Source: Betaproteobacteria bacterium (GTDB lineage: Bacteria; Pseudomonadota; Gammaproteobacteria; Burkholderiales; Casimicrobiaceae). From it: 64,000 nucleotides of DNA. The notes beneath the pieces were generated by a model. The model did not search any database. It had not been told where the DNA came from and worked only from the letters and a program-made list of their open reading frames with translations. The stretch lies in contig JAAFJA010000007.1 in assembly GCA_013298765.1 (NCBI GenBank), positions 64,001 to 128,000 of the forward strand, given 5' to 3'. Within the stretch, counting starts at the first letter, position 1; each line of letters begins with the position of its first letter. The translations under genes were made by a program, and so were the position numbers. Below, piece by piece: positions 9,124 to 18,399 of this stretch.

Positions 9124-10224
9124 TCACACCAAAGCCTCCGCAAACTCCCGCGCCGAAAACGGCCTCAAATCATCAATCCCTTCACCCACACCAATAAAGC
9201 GCAGCGGCACCGGTCGCTCTTTCGCGATCGCGCAAATTACGCCGCCTTTGGCGCTGCCATCAAGCTTGGTCATGATGAGGCCAGTGAGTTGTAGCGCTTC
9301 GTCGAACGCTTTCACTTGCATAAGCGCGTTTTGACCGGTGGTGCCGTCGAGGACGAGAAGCGTTTCGTGCGGCGCGCCGTCCATCGCTTTGCCAATCACG
9401 CGTTTGGCTTTTTTGAGTTCGTCCATCAAGTTGAGTTGCGTCGGCAAACGACCTGCGGTGTCGCACATCACCACATCGATGCCGCGCGCTTTGCCTGCGT
9501 TCACCGCGTCGAACATTACGGCCGCGGGGTCGCCACCAGCTTGTTGAATCACAGTGACATTGTTGCGTTCGCCCCAGATCGCGAGTTGTTCGCGTGCTGC
9601 TGCGCGGAACGTGTCGCCTGCAGCTAGGAGTACGCTTGCGCCCGATTGCTGCAAATGTTTTGCGAGCTTGCCGATGCTCGTCGTTTTACCCGCGCCGTTC
9701 ACGCCCGCAATCATCACCACGAAGGGTTTCTCCACGCGCTCGGGAAACGGTTGTTCGAGCGGCTTCAACAAATCGGCGAGCGCATCAACGAGCATTGCAC
9801 GCGGATCACCTTCGCCTCCGGCTTGTTTCCAGCGCTTACGTAAATCGTCGAGCAGGTGTTGCGTTGCAGGCATCCCGCAATCGGCCATCAAGAGCTGCGA
9901 TTCGAGCTGCTCCAGCGTATCGTCGTCGAGCTTGCCCGCGAAGAGGACGTTGAGACCGAATTTGTTGCGCGTAACGGCGAGCCCGGACTTGAGCTTGTCG
10001 AACCAGGAATTTTTCTCTTGCGCGGGCGAAACGATGATTTCGGTTGCGGGCTTGGGCGCGTCGCTCGCGGGTGCGAGTGGCGCTTCGGTCGACGTCGAGA
10101 TCGAAGATATTTCCGGCACGTGCGCCGCTGGCGATTCATTCGCGGCGGGCGACGGCGCGTTGGTCGCCGCATCGGTTGTTTCCGGCGCAGTTTCGCCGAA
10201 CTTTTTCTTTAACCAGCCCCACAT
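9124..10224 (-). CDS. ftsY: Signal recognition particle receptor FtsY
   Basis: FtsY is the membrane-associated SRP receptor GTPase that docks ribosome-SRP complexes at the Sec translocon. The 366-residue product starts MWGWLKKKFGE, an amphipathic membrane-binding helix, followed by an Ala/Pro/Glu-rich A domain to about residue 85, the N helical bundle, and the G domain with GVNGAGKTT (P-loop), GDTFRAAAREQL, DTAGR and TKLDG. The chosen ATG at 10224 gives the usual amphipathic start; an extension to 10275 would add non-conserved residues. It is divergent from rsmD, and the ftsY/rsmD adjacency is common in proteobacteria. All GTPase motifs are intact. Confidence 0.96.
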   Translation of the reverse strand: MWGWLKKKFGETAPETTDAATNAPSPAANESPAAHVPEISSISTSTEAPLAPASDAPKPATEIIVSPAQEKNSWFDKLKSGLAVTRNKFGLNVLFAGKLDDDTLEQLESQLLMADCGMPATQHLLDDLRKRWKQAGGEGDPRAMLVDALADLLKPLEQPFPERVEKPFVVMIAGVNGAGKTTSIGKLAKHLQQSGASVLLAAGDTFRAAAREQLAIWGERNNVTVIQQAGGDPAAVMFDAVNAGKARGIDVVMCDTAGRLPTQLNLMDELKKAKRVIGKAMDGAPHETLLVLDGTTGQNALMQVKAFDEALQLTGLIMTKLDGSAKGGVICAIAKERPVPLRFIGVGEGIDDLRPFSAREFAEALV

Positions 10225-10295
10225 GGAGCGCTTTCTGCGTTGATTGTGGACAATTGGCATTCTAGAGTTACCCACGGCGTACGCTGCAAATGCTG

Positions 10296-10398
10296 TTCCC
10301 TCCCCTTCAAGGGGAGGGCTAGGGTGGGGATGGGGTTCCTGTCGTAATGCAAACGAACCCCATCCCCCTCCCGACCTCCCCCTTGAAGGGGGAGGGGC
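10296..10398. repeat. Inverted pair of CTCCCCTTCAAGGGGAG elements between ftsY and rsmD
   Basis: The left copy (10296-10338) runs from CCCTCCCCTTCAAGGGGAGG to GATGGGGTTC. The right copy (10355-10398) is its near reverse complement, from GAACCCCATCCCC to CCTTGAAGGGGGAGG. The end of the right copy, GGAGGGG at 10391-10397, lies 2 bp before the ATG at 10400 and can serve as the ribosome-binding site of rsmD. Confidence 0.88.
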
Positions 10399-10399
10399 A

Positions 10400-11487
<1,088 letters not shown>

Positions 11488-11579
11488 TTCACTTTGTGCT
11501 GTTCGCTTCATACACTTCCGTTTCCACAAAACGATAGCTTGGGAGGCTTCCCATGATGTTCATTTCAAATCAGTGCTAA

Positions 11580-11599
11580 TGCGGGCAAGATTGCCCGCA
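11580..11599. repeat. 20-bp GC-rich palindrome downstream of coaD
   Basis: TGCGGGCAA-GA-TTGCCCGCA forms a perfect 9-bp stem with no T-run after it, so it is a REP-like hairpin rather than a clear intrinsic terminator. It lies in the 263-bp space between coaD and the next gene, where I see nothing else. Confidence 0.6.
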
Positions 11600-11750
11600 C
11601 TACAACAGCATTGCTGAACCCGTAACTCGCGTCGCGATTTCCGCGCCTCGTCGCGTCCAGTTCGTGGCGAGCACTCACGCGGTTTAGCCTTTCACTTAGA
11701 ACACATTGTGCAATTCGGGAACGGATGCACAACGCTATTGGAATAACGAC

Positions 11751-13949
11751 ATGAACAAAAATTTTGCGCGCAAAATTGCGACGCTCACGATTGTGTTGGG
11801 GATGGGAGCGATCTCTACGAGTCTTCACGCGCTGCAAGCGGTTCGAGCGCAGGCTCCGCTAAAGCTTGACGGCAAAATCGAAGAAGCCGATTGGCAACGT
11901 GCCCCCGTGCAAGACAAGTGGGTGGAAAACATGCCGAACGAAAAAGCGGCTCCTCGCGTGAGAAACGAGGTACGCGTTTTGTTTGACACAGACGCACTCT
12001 ACTTTGGCATAAAGGCGTTCGATCCAGACATTGCCAAACTTAACGCACCTTTCGTTCGTCGCGACAAGGTGTTTGGTACTGCTGACAACTTGATCATCTG
12101 GATTGATCCCACGGGTGCGCGGAAATTCGCACAATTTTTCCGAATCAATCCACGCGGAATCCTCGGCGACGGATCGTGGACGGAAGATACAAGCAACGAA
12201 GACTTCGCGCCCGACTACGACTACGAGGCGGCAGCCCATATCGGCGAAGATCATTGGAGCGCTGAATTCCGAATTCCGTGGACCTCGCTTCGTATTCCGC
12301 ATCCTGTGCCCGAAAAACTCACCTTCATTGTGTTTCGCAATATGCCTCGCGAGACTCGTATTCGCATGAGCACAGCGATACTGGGCCGTGATCCGAACTG
12401 CTTTCTCTGCGTTGCAGAAGAACTCACCGGAATCAGCGACATCCCGAAGACATCTGGAGTTACGGTAACGCCCTATGTGTCTGGCAATTTCAGACAAGAA
12501 AAAATTGGCAACGTGAAATCCGATGAATCGAAGTTCAACGCAGGTGCTGATCTAAAGTGGCGACCCACGTCAGAGTGGGTGATAGACGCCACGTTGCGGC
12601 CGGATTTTTCACAGCTCGAACTTGATCAACCGCAGCTTCGCAGCAATACCCGATTCGCGCTTTTCGTGCCAGAGAAGCGACTTTTCTTCTTGGAAGGCAA
12701 CGATCTCTATTCGTTACCAGATACTTCGATTTACACGCGGTCAATCACCGATCCGTTGTGGGGCGCGCGGGCGACCTATCGCAGTGCAGCAGTTGACGCC
12801 ACGGCGATCACGGTGGCTGATCGCGGCGGCGGGTTCGTCGTGTTGCCGAACACGTTTTTCTCTGACTTTAAGGAGCAGGGCAAATCACAGGTCACGCTCG
12901 CGCGCGTACGCCACGCTTACTCGTTCGCGGGTACGGGTAGTGTTGGTGCATTGCTCTCGGACCGAAGCTACGAGAACGGCGACAGTAATCGCGTGGTTTC
13001 TTTCGATGTAACGCACAAGCCCGATGATCCAACGCGCATGCGCTCGCAGTTGTTGTTGAGCCAAACGCATGATAGCGATGTGCGCACCACGGGTCACTAC
13101 CTCTACCTAGATGCGAATCGAGATTCTGGGCCGCATCGCTACGGTGCTTACTACGCCGAGGTCTCGCCAAAGTTTCGCTTCGACAACGGGCTCGTCGGTC
13201 AGAGTGGGTTGCGGGCGATCGGTGGCGACTATCGCTACTGCTTGAATCGCTCGGAAGCGTTCTTCGACAATGTGTGCCCAAACATTGCGGCACGCGAGTC
13301 GCGAACTTGGAATGATGTCGCGCTTCAGCGCTGGGTGACGCCGGGGCTCTACATGAATGGCGCGAAGAATTCGGAGTGGAACTTTCAACCGCGATTCATC
13401 AACTACCGTCGCGCACAAGAGGGCGGCAAATGGCACCACACGCCGACCGCCTACTTTTTCGCGAACGGCAATCCCGGGAAGACGATCACCTACACCTTCT
13501 TCGAAACTGAACTAGGGCGCAGCATCGACGTTGCGACTGACACGCTCGCGAATCTTTCGTTGATCGCTACAGGCATCAACCTGCGTCCAGTTGAGCGAAT
13601 CGAACTCGAAACGTCGGTGACTGATTATCGATTGTTCAACACCGACGATCGCCAGTGGCGTTTGCTCGAGCGCAATGCTTCCGTGCTCGGCATTGGCCAC
13701 ATCACAGCGCGAGATACGCTCAGGCTCATCGCGCAATACACGCTATCAAAGCGCAATCAGGCGGCTTACTCATTCGCCGTAAATCCGCGCACTGAAACTC
13801 GTGCACTCTCGCTCGTGTATGCGCACAAGCGCGGGCTGGGTCGAGAGTTCAATCTGGGTGTGACACGCGGTAACGTGAATGCGCTAGGCCAACCCCGGGA
13901 AACGACCACCGAGCTTTTCGCGAAGATGAGCTGGGCGCTCTCGCTGTAG
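11751..13949 (+). CDS. DUF5916/CBM9-like outer-membrane protein
   Basis: The 732-residue protein has a signal peptide (residues 1-27, ISTSLHALQA region). A CBM9-like sugar-binding-type sandwich follows at about residues 30-225, with LDGKIEEADWQRAP, ALYFGIKAFDPD and the FRIPWTSLRIP motif. The rest, about 500 residues, is rich in alternating aromatic strands ending in an aliphatic residue (MSWALSL), typical of an outer-membrane beta-barrel. This is the DUF5916 architecture, whose function is unknown; involvement in handling carbohydrate or other surface ligands is only inferred from the CBM9 fold. The ATG at 11751 is preferred because it begins the signal peptide (MNKNFARKIATL) and has a weak GGA upstream; an upstream extension lacks signal-peptide character. 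It stands alone. Confidence 0.8.
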   Translation: MNKNFARKIATLTIVLGMGAISTSLHALQAVRAQAPLKLDGKIEEADWQRAPVQDKWVENMPNEKAAPRVRNEVRVLFDTDALYFGIKAFDPDIAKLNAPFVRRDKVFGTADNLIIWIDPTGARKFAQFFRINPRGILGDGSWTEDTSNEDFAPDYDYEAAAHIGEDHWSAEFRIPWTSLRIPHPVPEKLTFIVFRNMPRETRIRMSTAILGRDPNCFLCVAEELTGISDIPKTSGVTVTPYVSGNFRQEKIGNVKSDESKFNAGADLKWRPTSEWVIDATLRPDFSQLELDQPQLRSNTRFALFVPEKRLFFLEGNDLYSLPDTSIYTRSITDPLWGARATYRSAAVDATAITVADRGGGFVVLPNTFFSDFKEQGKSQVTLARVRHAYSFAGTGSVGALLSDRSYENGDSNRVVSFDVTHKPDDPTRMRSQLLLSQTHDSDVRTTGHYLYLDANRDSGPHRYGAYYAEVSPKFRFDNGLVGQSGLRAIGGDYRYCLNRSEAFFDNVCPNIAARESRTWNDVALQRWVTPGLYMNGAKNSEWNFQPRFINYRRAQEGGKWHHTPTAYFFANGNPGKTITYTFFETELGRSIDVATDTLANLSLIATGINLRPVERIELETSVTDYRLFNTDDRQWRLLERNASVLGIGHITARDTLRLIAQYTLSKRNQAAYSFAVNPRTETRALSLVYAHKRGLGREFNLGVTRGNVNALGQPRETTTELFAKMSWALSL

Positions 13950-13981
13950 GGAAACTTAGCTGCTAGGAATTGCGAACGAAA

Positions 13982-14077
13982 ATGCCACCCATGAAAGCGC
14001 TTGAACAAGTGCTGCATGAGTGGCATACGCCTGCGCAAAGCGCGCCGCAATCGTTGTCTCCACTCTTCTAGAAGAGT
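13982..14077. repeat. Two palindromes in the gap before the SbtA-like gene
   Basis: ATGCCAC at 13982-13988 pairs with GTGGCAT at 14020-14026, and ACTCTTCTAGAAGAGT at 14062-14077 is a perfect 16-bp palindrome. They fill most of the 160-bp gap after the DUF5916 gene. The first may end transcription of that gene, and the second could be a dimeric-repressor site. Neither role is shown by the sequence. Confidence 0.45.
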
Positions 14078-14109
14078 CTTGCCGTGCCACGGGTACCTAA
14101 AATGTCCGT

Positions 14110-15045
14110 ATGGCTATCGATCCCGTTGTTCTCTTTTTCGTGCTCGGTCTTATCGGCGGTTTTCTCAAGAGCGATCTTGAGTTGCCGAAACCGTTTCTTG
14201 AAGCGCTCACGATTTTTCTCCTGCTGTCGCTCGGCCTCAAAGGCGGCGTGGCGATTTCGAAGAGCGATCCAACCACGCTGATTATTCCCGCGATCGCGTT
14301 GATCGTCGGCGCGCTCGTGCTCGCGTTTCTCGCGTTTCAGATTCTGTTTCGCGTGGGACGCTTGTCACGCATTGATGCGGCAGCAACTGCGGCGCACTAT
14401 GGGTCGGTGAGCGTAATTACCTTCGTCGTGGCGCAAACGTATCTCATCAAGATTGGTCAGCCTTTTGGCGCGCAGATGGCGTTTTATCTGGCGGTACTCG
14501 AAGTGCCTGCGTTGATTCTCGCGGCGGCGTTGGGTAAGCGCGATGAGGCGACACCGGGTTCGTGGGCAGAGTTCACGCGTGAGTTGATTTTCGGAAAAAG
14601 CGTGTTGTTGCTGATCGGCGGCATGGCGATTGGTGCCATCGCGGGTGAGAAAGGCGTTGAGCCGTTTGCGCCGCTTTTCTTCGATCTGTTCAAAGGCGTT
14701 GTGTGCTTCTTGCTGCTCGAACTCGGCGTCACCACGGCGCGGCAGTTTCCAGAACTCAAACGAAGCGGCGTGTTCTTGGGGGCGTTCGGAATTGGCTTCC
14801 CGCTCGCGGCCGCTGTGTTCGGCGCGGTTATCGCGAAACTCTTGGGCTTCACGCTCGGCGATCAAACGTTAGTGGCCGTGCTCTTCGCAAGCGCCAGCTA
14901 CATCGCAGCGCCGTCTGCTATGCGTGTGGCGCTCCCGCACGCCAACTTAGGCGTTGCGATCGCGCCGGTGCTCGCAATCACGTTCCCGTTTAACGTGATC
15001 TTCGGAATCCCGCTTTATCACCATTGGGTTTCATTGCTCAATTAG
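14110..15045 (+). CDS. SbtA-like sodium-dependent bicarbonate transporter family protein
   Basis: The 311-residue polytopic protein belongs to the SbtA/DUF897 family, which includes cyanobacterial Na+-dependent bicarbonate importers. About ten hydrophobic segments are visible, in two inverted halves. The first half carries FLLLSLGLKGGVAI and AAHYGSVSVITF, and the second FLLLELGVTTARQF and ASASYIAAPSAMR. These GSVS and SYIAAPSA segments correspond to the conserved substrate/Na+ region. In cyanobacteria the transporter is controlled by the PII-like SbtB, and no sbtB-like gene adjoins here. The substrate in non-photosynthetic bacteria is not established, so bicarbonate is a family-based inference. 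Confidence 0.8.
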   Translation: MAIDPVVLFFVLGLIGGFLKSDLELPKPFLEALTIFLLLSLGLKGGVAISKSDPTTLIIPAIALIVGALVLAFLAFQILFRVGRLSRIDAAATAAHYGSVSVITFVVAQTYLIKIGQPFGAQMAFYLAVLEVPALILAAALGKRDEATPGSWAEFTRELIFGKSVLLLIGGMAIGAIAGEKGVEPFAPLFFDLFKGVVCFLLLELGVTTARQFPELKRSGVFLGAFGIGFPLAAAVFGAVIAKLLGFTLGDQTLVAVLFASASYIAAPSAMRVALPHANLGVAIAPVLAITFPFNVIFGIPLYHHWVSLLN

Positions 15046-15062
15046 CTACGGCATTCAGGCTA

Positions 15063-15147
15063 AAGCCGCGATTTAATTGGGGCTAGCGGTTATTTAACGC
15101 TGATAATGAGAAAGCAAAAAAATGGCCGCTAGCCCTAATTTAATGTG
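15063..15147. repeat. AT-cored inverted-repeat element, AATTTAA/GGGGCTA family, copy 2
   Basis: The left end has ATTTAATTGGGGCTAGCGG and the right end CCGCTAGCCCTAATTTAA around an AT-rich core. It starts 18 bp after the stop codon of the SbtA-like gene. See the copies at 8397 and 31398. The remaining 100 bp before gshA shows nothing I can name. Confidence 0.78.
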
Positions 15148-15252
15148 GACGAGCACTTTGACGCTTATGGTTCAACTTATGTGCCTTACGTGGATATGCA
15201 CCCGCATAAGCCACCGTCAAGGCACGCGCGAAAGTTCACGCAAAAAGTCGCG

Positions 15253-16551
15253 CTACGCCGCGACGAGCGAGCGATCTTCCACCTGTAGCGCCAGCGTCTC
15301 AAGCTCTCGTGCGGCAGCCAGTTGCGCCATGCGAGCGACCACGCCGTAAGAGTAGAAACGATTCGGCGCGCACCCACCTGCGGCCTGCACATCAGGCGTG
15401 CAGGGCTTTTCAAATGCGAGCGGCACAAACTGGGCACCCGGCGCGTTCAAGCTTTCGTCAATCGCACGATTAGCGTGTACGCGATAGAAGCCGCCGACGA
15501 CAAACCGGTCGACCATGTATACGACTGGCTCCGCGATACTCTCGTCCACGCGTTCATTGGTGTAAACGCCTTCCTGGATGATGACTTCGTGCACTTCAAG
15601 GCCTTCTTTCACCACAGCCATTTTCTTGCGCGCATCGCGATTGAGTGACGCGATCTCTTCGGCAGAGCGCACCGTCATGATGCCCATGCCGTAGGTACCC
15701 GCGTCTGCTTTTACGATGACAAACGGCTTATCGGTAACACCGTACTCATCGTATTTCGCTTGAATTTTCGAGAGCACTTTCGCCACGTTCTTTTGCAGGC
15801 ACTCGAGCCCCGTTTGCGCTTTGAAATCAACCTGGCCGCACTGTTCGAAATACGGATTGATGAGCCACGGATCGATTTTTAAGAGCGATGCGATTTCATC
15901 GGCGACTGAATCGTAAGCCTTGAAGTGCTGCGACTTGCGACGATTCGTCCATCCGGCATACGGCGGCGGCACCATCGGCTGCGACACGCCTTTAAGAATA
16001 TCGGGAACGCCGCCTGAAAGATCATTGTTCAGCACGATCGCACAAGGATCAAAGTCTTGAATCACGAGGCGATCACCGCGTCGCTCAATCGGTTCTAACG
16101 TGAGCACACGCCCGGAAGGGAGTGTGATCGGCGTGGTTTCCTTCAAATCTGGGATCAGCGAGCCCACACGTACGCGAACGCCCGCTTGCTGCATGAGCCC
16201 GATCAAGGTCATCACGTTTTCGAGGTAATACGTATTGCGCGTGTGATTCTCTGGAATCAGCATCACGCTCTTTGCGCTACAACCAAAACGCAATACCGCG
16301 CTCATCACCGCTTGCACGACCAGCGGATGAAACTGTGGGTTCAAGTTATTGAATCCTGCAGGAAACAAATTGGTGTCAACGGGCGCGAGTTTGTAGCCAG
16401 CGAAGCGTAGATCAACGCTCGCGTAGAAGGGTACGGCATGCGACTCCCACTGTTGTCGGAAATACGCCTCCAGCTCGGGCTGAGCGTCAATGAAAGTGCG
16501 CTCCAATGCGGCGAGCGGGCCAGAAAGTGCGGTGGTGAGATGCGGAACCAT
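15253..16551 (-). CDS. gshA: Glutamate-cysteine ligase, proteobacterial GshA type
   Basis: This catalyses the first step of glutathione synthesis, ATP-dependent joining of L-glutamate and L-cysteine. The 432-residue sequence belongs to the GshA family typical of beta- and some gammaproteobacteria (PF08886), distinct from the E. coli enzyme. Recognisable blocks are FYASVDLRFAGYKLAPVDTN, MLIPENHTRNTYY, FDPCAIVLNNDLSGGVP, IVKADAGTYGMGIMTV and GAQFVPLAFEKP near the end. The start ATG at 16551 gives the expected N-terminus. It is flanked by a palindromic element downstream and a TetR gene upstream on the same strand, with 115 bp between. gshB is not in the window; ChaC, which degrades glutathione, is at 38 kb. 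Confidence 0.93.
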   Translation of the reverse strand: MVPHLTTALSGPLAALERTFIDAQPELEAYFRQQWESHAVPFYASVDLRFAGYKLAPVDTNLFPAGFNNLNPQFHPLVVQAVMSAVLRFGCSAKSVMLIPENHTRNTYYLENVMTLIGLMQQAGVRVRVGSLIPDLKETTPITLPSGRVLTLEPIERRGDRLVIQDFDPCAIVLNNDLSGGVPDILKGVSQPMVPPPYAGWTNRRKSQHFKAYDSVADEIASLLKIDPWLINPYFEQCGQVDFKAQTGLECLQKNVAKVLSKIQAKYDEYGVTDKPFVIVKADAGTYGMGIMTVRSAEEIASLNRDARKKMAVVKEGLEVHEVIIQEGVYTNERVDESIAEPVVYMVDRFVVGGFYRVHANRAIDESLNAPGAQFVPLAFEKPCTPDVQAAGGCAPNRFYSYGVVARMAQLAAARELETLALQVEDRSLVAA

Positions 16552-16666
16552 GGGCAGAGTTTAGGGGCAAAGAAGAAAACTTCAAGAGACAACCGCTGCC
16601 ATTAAGGCCGAAATATTCTCGCGATTGACTGCAGCGATTGAAGTCTTGAGTGGTTGCGGATCGAAT

Positions 16667-17269
16667 TTAATCGTCGCGTTCACAAAGTGAGGCCGCATGT
16701 TTGAGCGCGAGAGAAAAGGGCGCGACGCTTTGTTGCGCCTGAGCGATCATTGCGCCGCCCTCAAGCAGCATCACAACCGTGGCGGCGCGCTCTTTCGCTG
16801 CGCGCGCCGCAAAGCCATCTTGCTTGAGTCGCGCCTCGATGGCGAGCGTCATTTCAGCGTAGGCGTTCGCGACGGCTTCGCCTAGCTTTGGCGAAGCGCT
16901 ACGCTCCGCGAGAAACGCGGTGAAGAGCGTGCAAATCTCGTGATTCGTGCGCTCGATGGTCGCCGACATCTGCTCGCCAACTTGCATCAACACCGTCGAT
17001 GTTTTCTTCGCACGACTCGCGCCGAAGAGCGCAAGAATCCCCCGCGTGATTTCGGCAACGACTGCGACGCCAATTTCTTCTTTACCGCCTGGGAAGTGGT
17101 GGTACAGCGAGCCCTTGGGTGCGCTCGCAGCAGCCAGGATGTCGTTTAACCCAACGCCGTGATAGCCATGCTTACGAAACAGCCGAAAAGCAGCAGACAA
17201 TATCCGCGATCGCGTATCAATGGGCTGGTTTTCGCTTGAAGCTTTCGTTTTCTCATCGCTATTGGCCAT
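16667..17269 (-). CDS. TetR-family repressor, LmrA/YxaF type
   Basis: The 200-residue DNA-binding repressor has its helix-turn-helix at about residues 20-65 (RILSAAFRLFRKHGYHGVGL, then SAPKGSLYHHFPGGKEE), which closely resembles the Bacillus LmrA/YxaF group. The C-terminal half is the ligand-binding, dimerising helical domain. It is divergent from an alpha/beta-hydrolase gene, and the 119-bp gap holds an inverted repeat that matches the known LmrA/YxaF operator type, TAGA-N-YGGTCTA. Inferred: it represses itself and the hydrolase until a hydrophobic ligand is bound. Confidence 0.9.
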   Translation of the reverse strand: MANSDEKTKASSENQPIDTRSRILSAAFRLFRKHGYHGVGLNDILAAASAPKGSLYHHFPGGKEEIGVAVVAEITRGILALFGASRAKKTSTVLMQVGEQMSATIERTNHEICTLFTAFLAERSASPKLGEAVANAYAEMTLAIEARLKQDGFAARAAKERAATVVMLLEGGAMIAQAQQSVAPFSLALKHAASLCERDD

Positions 17270-17329
17270 GTCCGAATGCTAGCTGAGCAGCGCCAAAGGA
17301 AGCGATTCGTGTTTCAAACGTTACAAGAA

Positions 17330-17359
17330 TAGACCGACCGGTCTAGAGAATGCTATAGT
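17330..17359 (+). promoter_or_regulatory. Promoter with overlapping TetR operator
   Basis: TAGACC-GACC-GGTCTA at 17330-17345 is a 16-bp inverted repeat. A -10-like TATAGT is at 17354-17359, and TAGACC itself sits 18 bp upstream at the -35 position, so repressor binding would block the -35 region of the hydrolase promoter. The operator type agrees with the LmrA/YxaF-like sequence of the adjacent regulator. Confidence 0.7.
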
Positions 17360-17388
17360 GCAACTCTAGAACATTCAAAGCAAACTCA

Positions 17389-18252
17389 ATGAACTCCCAC
17401 GTTCTAAAGCATGCTGCAATCGACGGCTACCCCCTTGTTAGCACTGTTTACCCAGCGGCATCCGATGAGTACATCGTGCTCGCCGGGGCGACGGCGGTGC
17501 CGCGCGGCTTCTATCGGCGATTTGCAGAACACGCGCAGTCGCGCGGGATCAATGTAATCACTACTGACTATCGAGGGATTGGGGATTCGAAGCATGCGCC
17601 GTTACGTGGCTTCGAAATGGATTATGCAGATTGGTCGCGATACGATCTCGCGGCGAGTGTTCGCTGGGCGAGCGAGCGCGGACGTGTTTGGATCGTCGGC
17701 CATAGTCTCGGCGGGCACGCGATTGGTCAACTACCCGATCCAAGTTTGGTGCGGGCCGCTTACGTGTGTGGCGTGGGCGCGGGCTGGCATGGCTGGATGC
17801 CGCAGCCAGAGCGAATAAAGGTGTGGTTTCTGTGGAACGTACTCGGCCCATCTGTTACGCGTCTGCTTGGTTATATGCCGATGAGTAAGCTCGGGATTGG
17901 CGAAGATCTACCGATGGGCGTGTATCGTGATTGGAAAAAATGGTGTGCCTTGCCGCACTACTTTTTCGACGACCCCAATGCAAAAGCAATCACGGAGCGA
18001 TTTGTAAAAGTAACGCTTCCGATCGCCGCGAACGTAAGTACGGATGATCTGTGGGCGCCGCCACAATCGCGAGACGCGTTTTTCAGAGGCTACACCGGAA
18101 CGAAGGTTGAAGCTGTTGATATCTCACCGCAGCAATTGGGTGTGAAAGACATCGGGCACATGGGCTATTTCCGAGCGCACGTGGGCGAAAAGCTTTGGCC
18201 GCAAATGCTTGAGTGGTTCGCTAGCAAAGGAATGCGGGCAAGCTCACCGTAG
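17389..18252 (+). CDS. Alpha/beta hydrolase, probable TetR target
   Basis: A 287-residue cytoplasmic serine hydrolase. The nucleophile elbow is GHSLGG, with Ser106. An oxyanion-side segment VLAGATAVPRGFYRR is near the N-terminus, and a plausible catalytic His lies in IGHMGYFRAH near residue 260. The lid region around 130-190 is rich in Trp/Met (GAGWHGWMP). It resembles the YheT-like or serine-aminopeptidase-type hydrolases, with unknown substrate. The divergent TetR gene and the operator in between suggest that expression is induced by the hydrophobic or ester-like compound it hydrolyses. No signal peptide. Confidence 0.85.
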   Translation: MNSHVLKHAAIDGYPLVSTVYPAASDEYIVLAGATAVPRGFYRRFAEHAQSRGINVITTDYRGIGDSKHAPLRGFEMDYADWSRYDLAASVRWASERGRVWIVGHSLGGHAIGQLPDPSLVRAAYVCGVGAGWHGWMPQPERIKVWFLWNVLGPSVTRLLGYMPMSKLGIGEDLPMGVYRDWKKWCALPHYFFDDPNAKAITERFVKVTLPIAANVSTDDLWAPPQSRDAFFRGYTGTKVEAVDISPQQLGVKDIGHMGYFRAHVGEKLWPQMLEWFASKGMRASSP

Positions 18253-18399
18253 CTCTGTGCTGAATGTGTAGTACGCGCCCACCGCGTAGGCCGCTCGCCT
18301 TACGTCGCTGCGCTTACGCGTTTCGAAGAGGACGCTGGCGCGTTGAACGCGAGAGTGCGGCGCTAAACTAGCGGTTTATCGTTTGCTGCTTGCTCACTC

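Noticed and set aside
14062-14077. ACTCTTCTAGAAGAGT palindrome as a terminator
   Set aside because: The stem is A/T-rich and no T-run follows; kept only as an unassigned palindrome.
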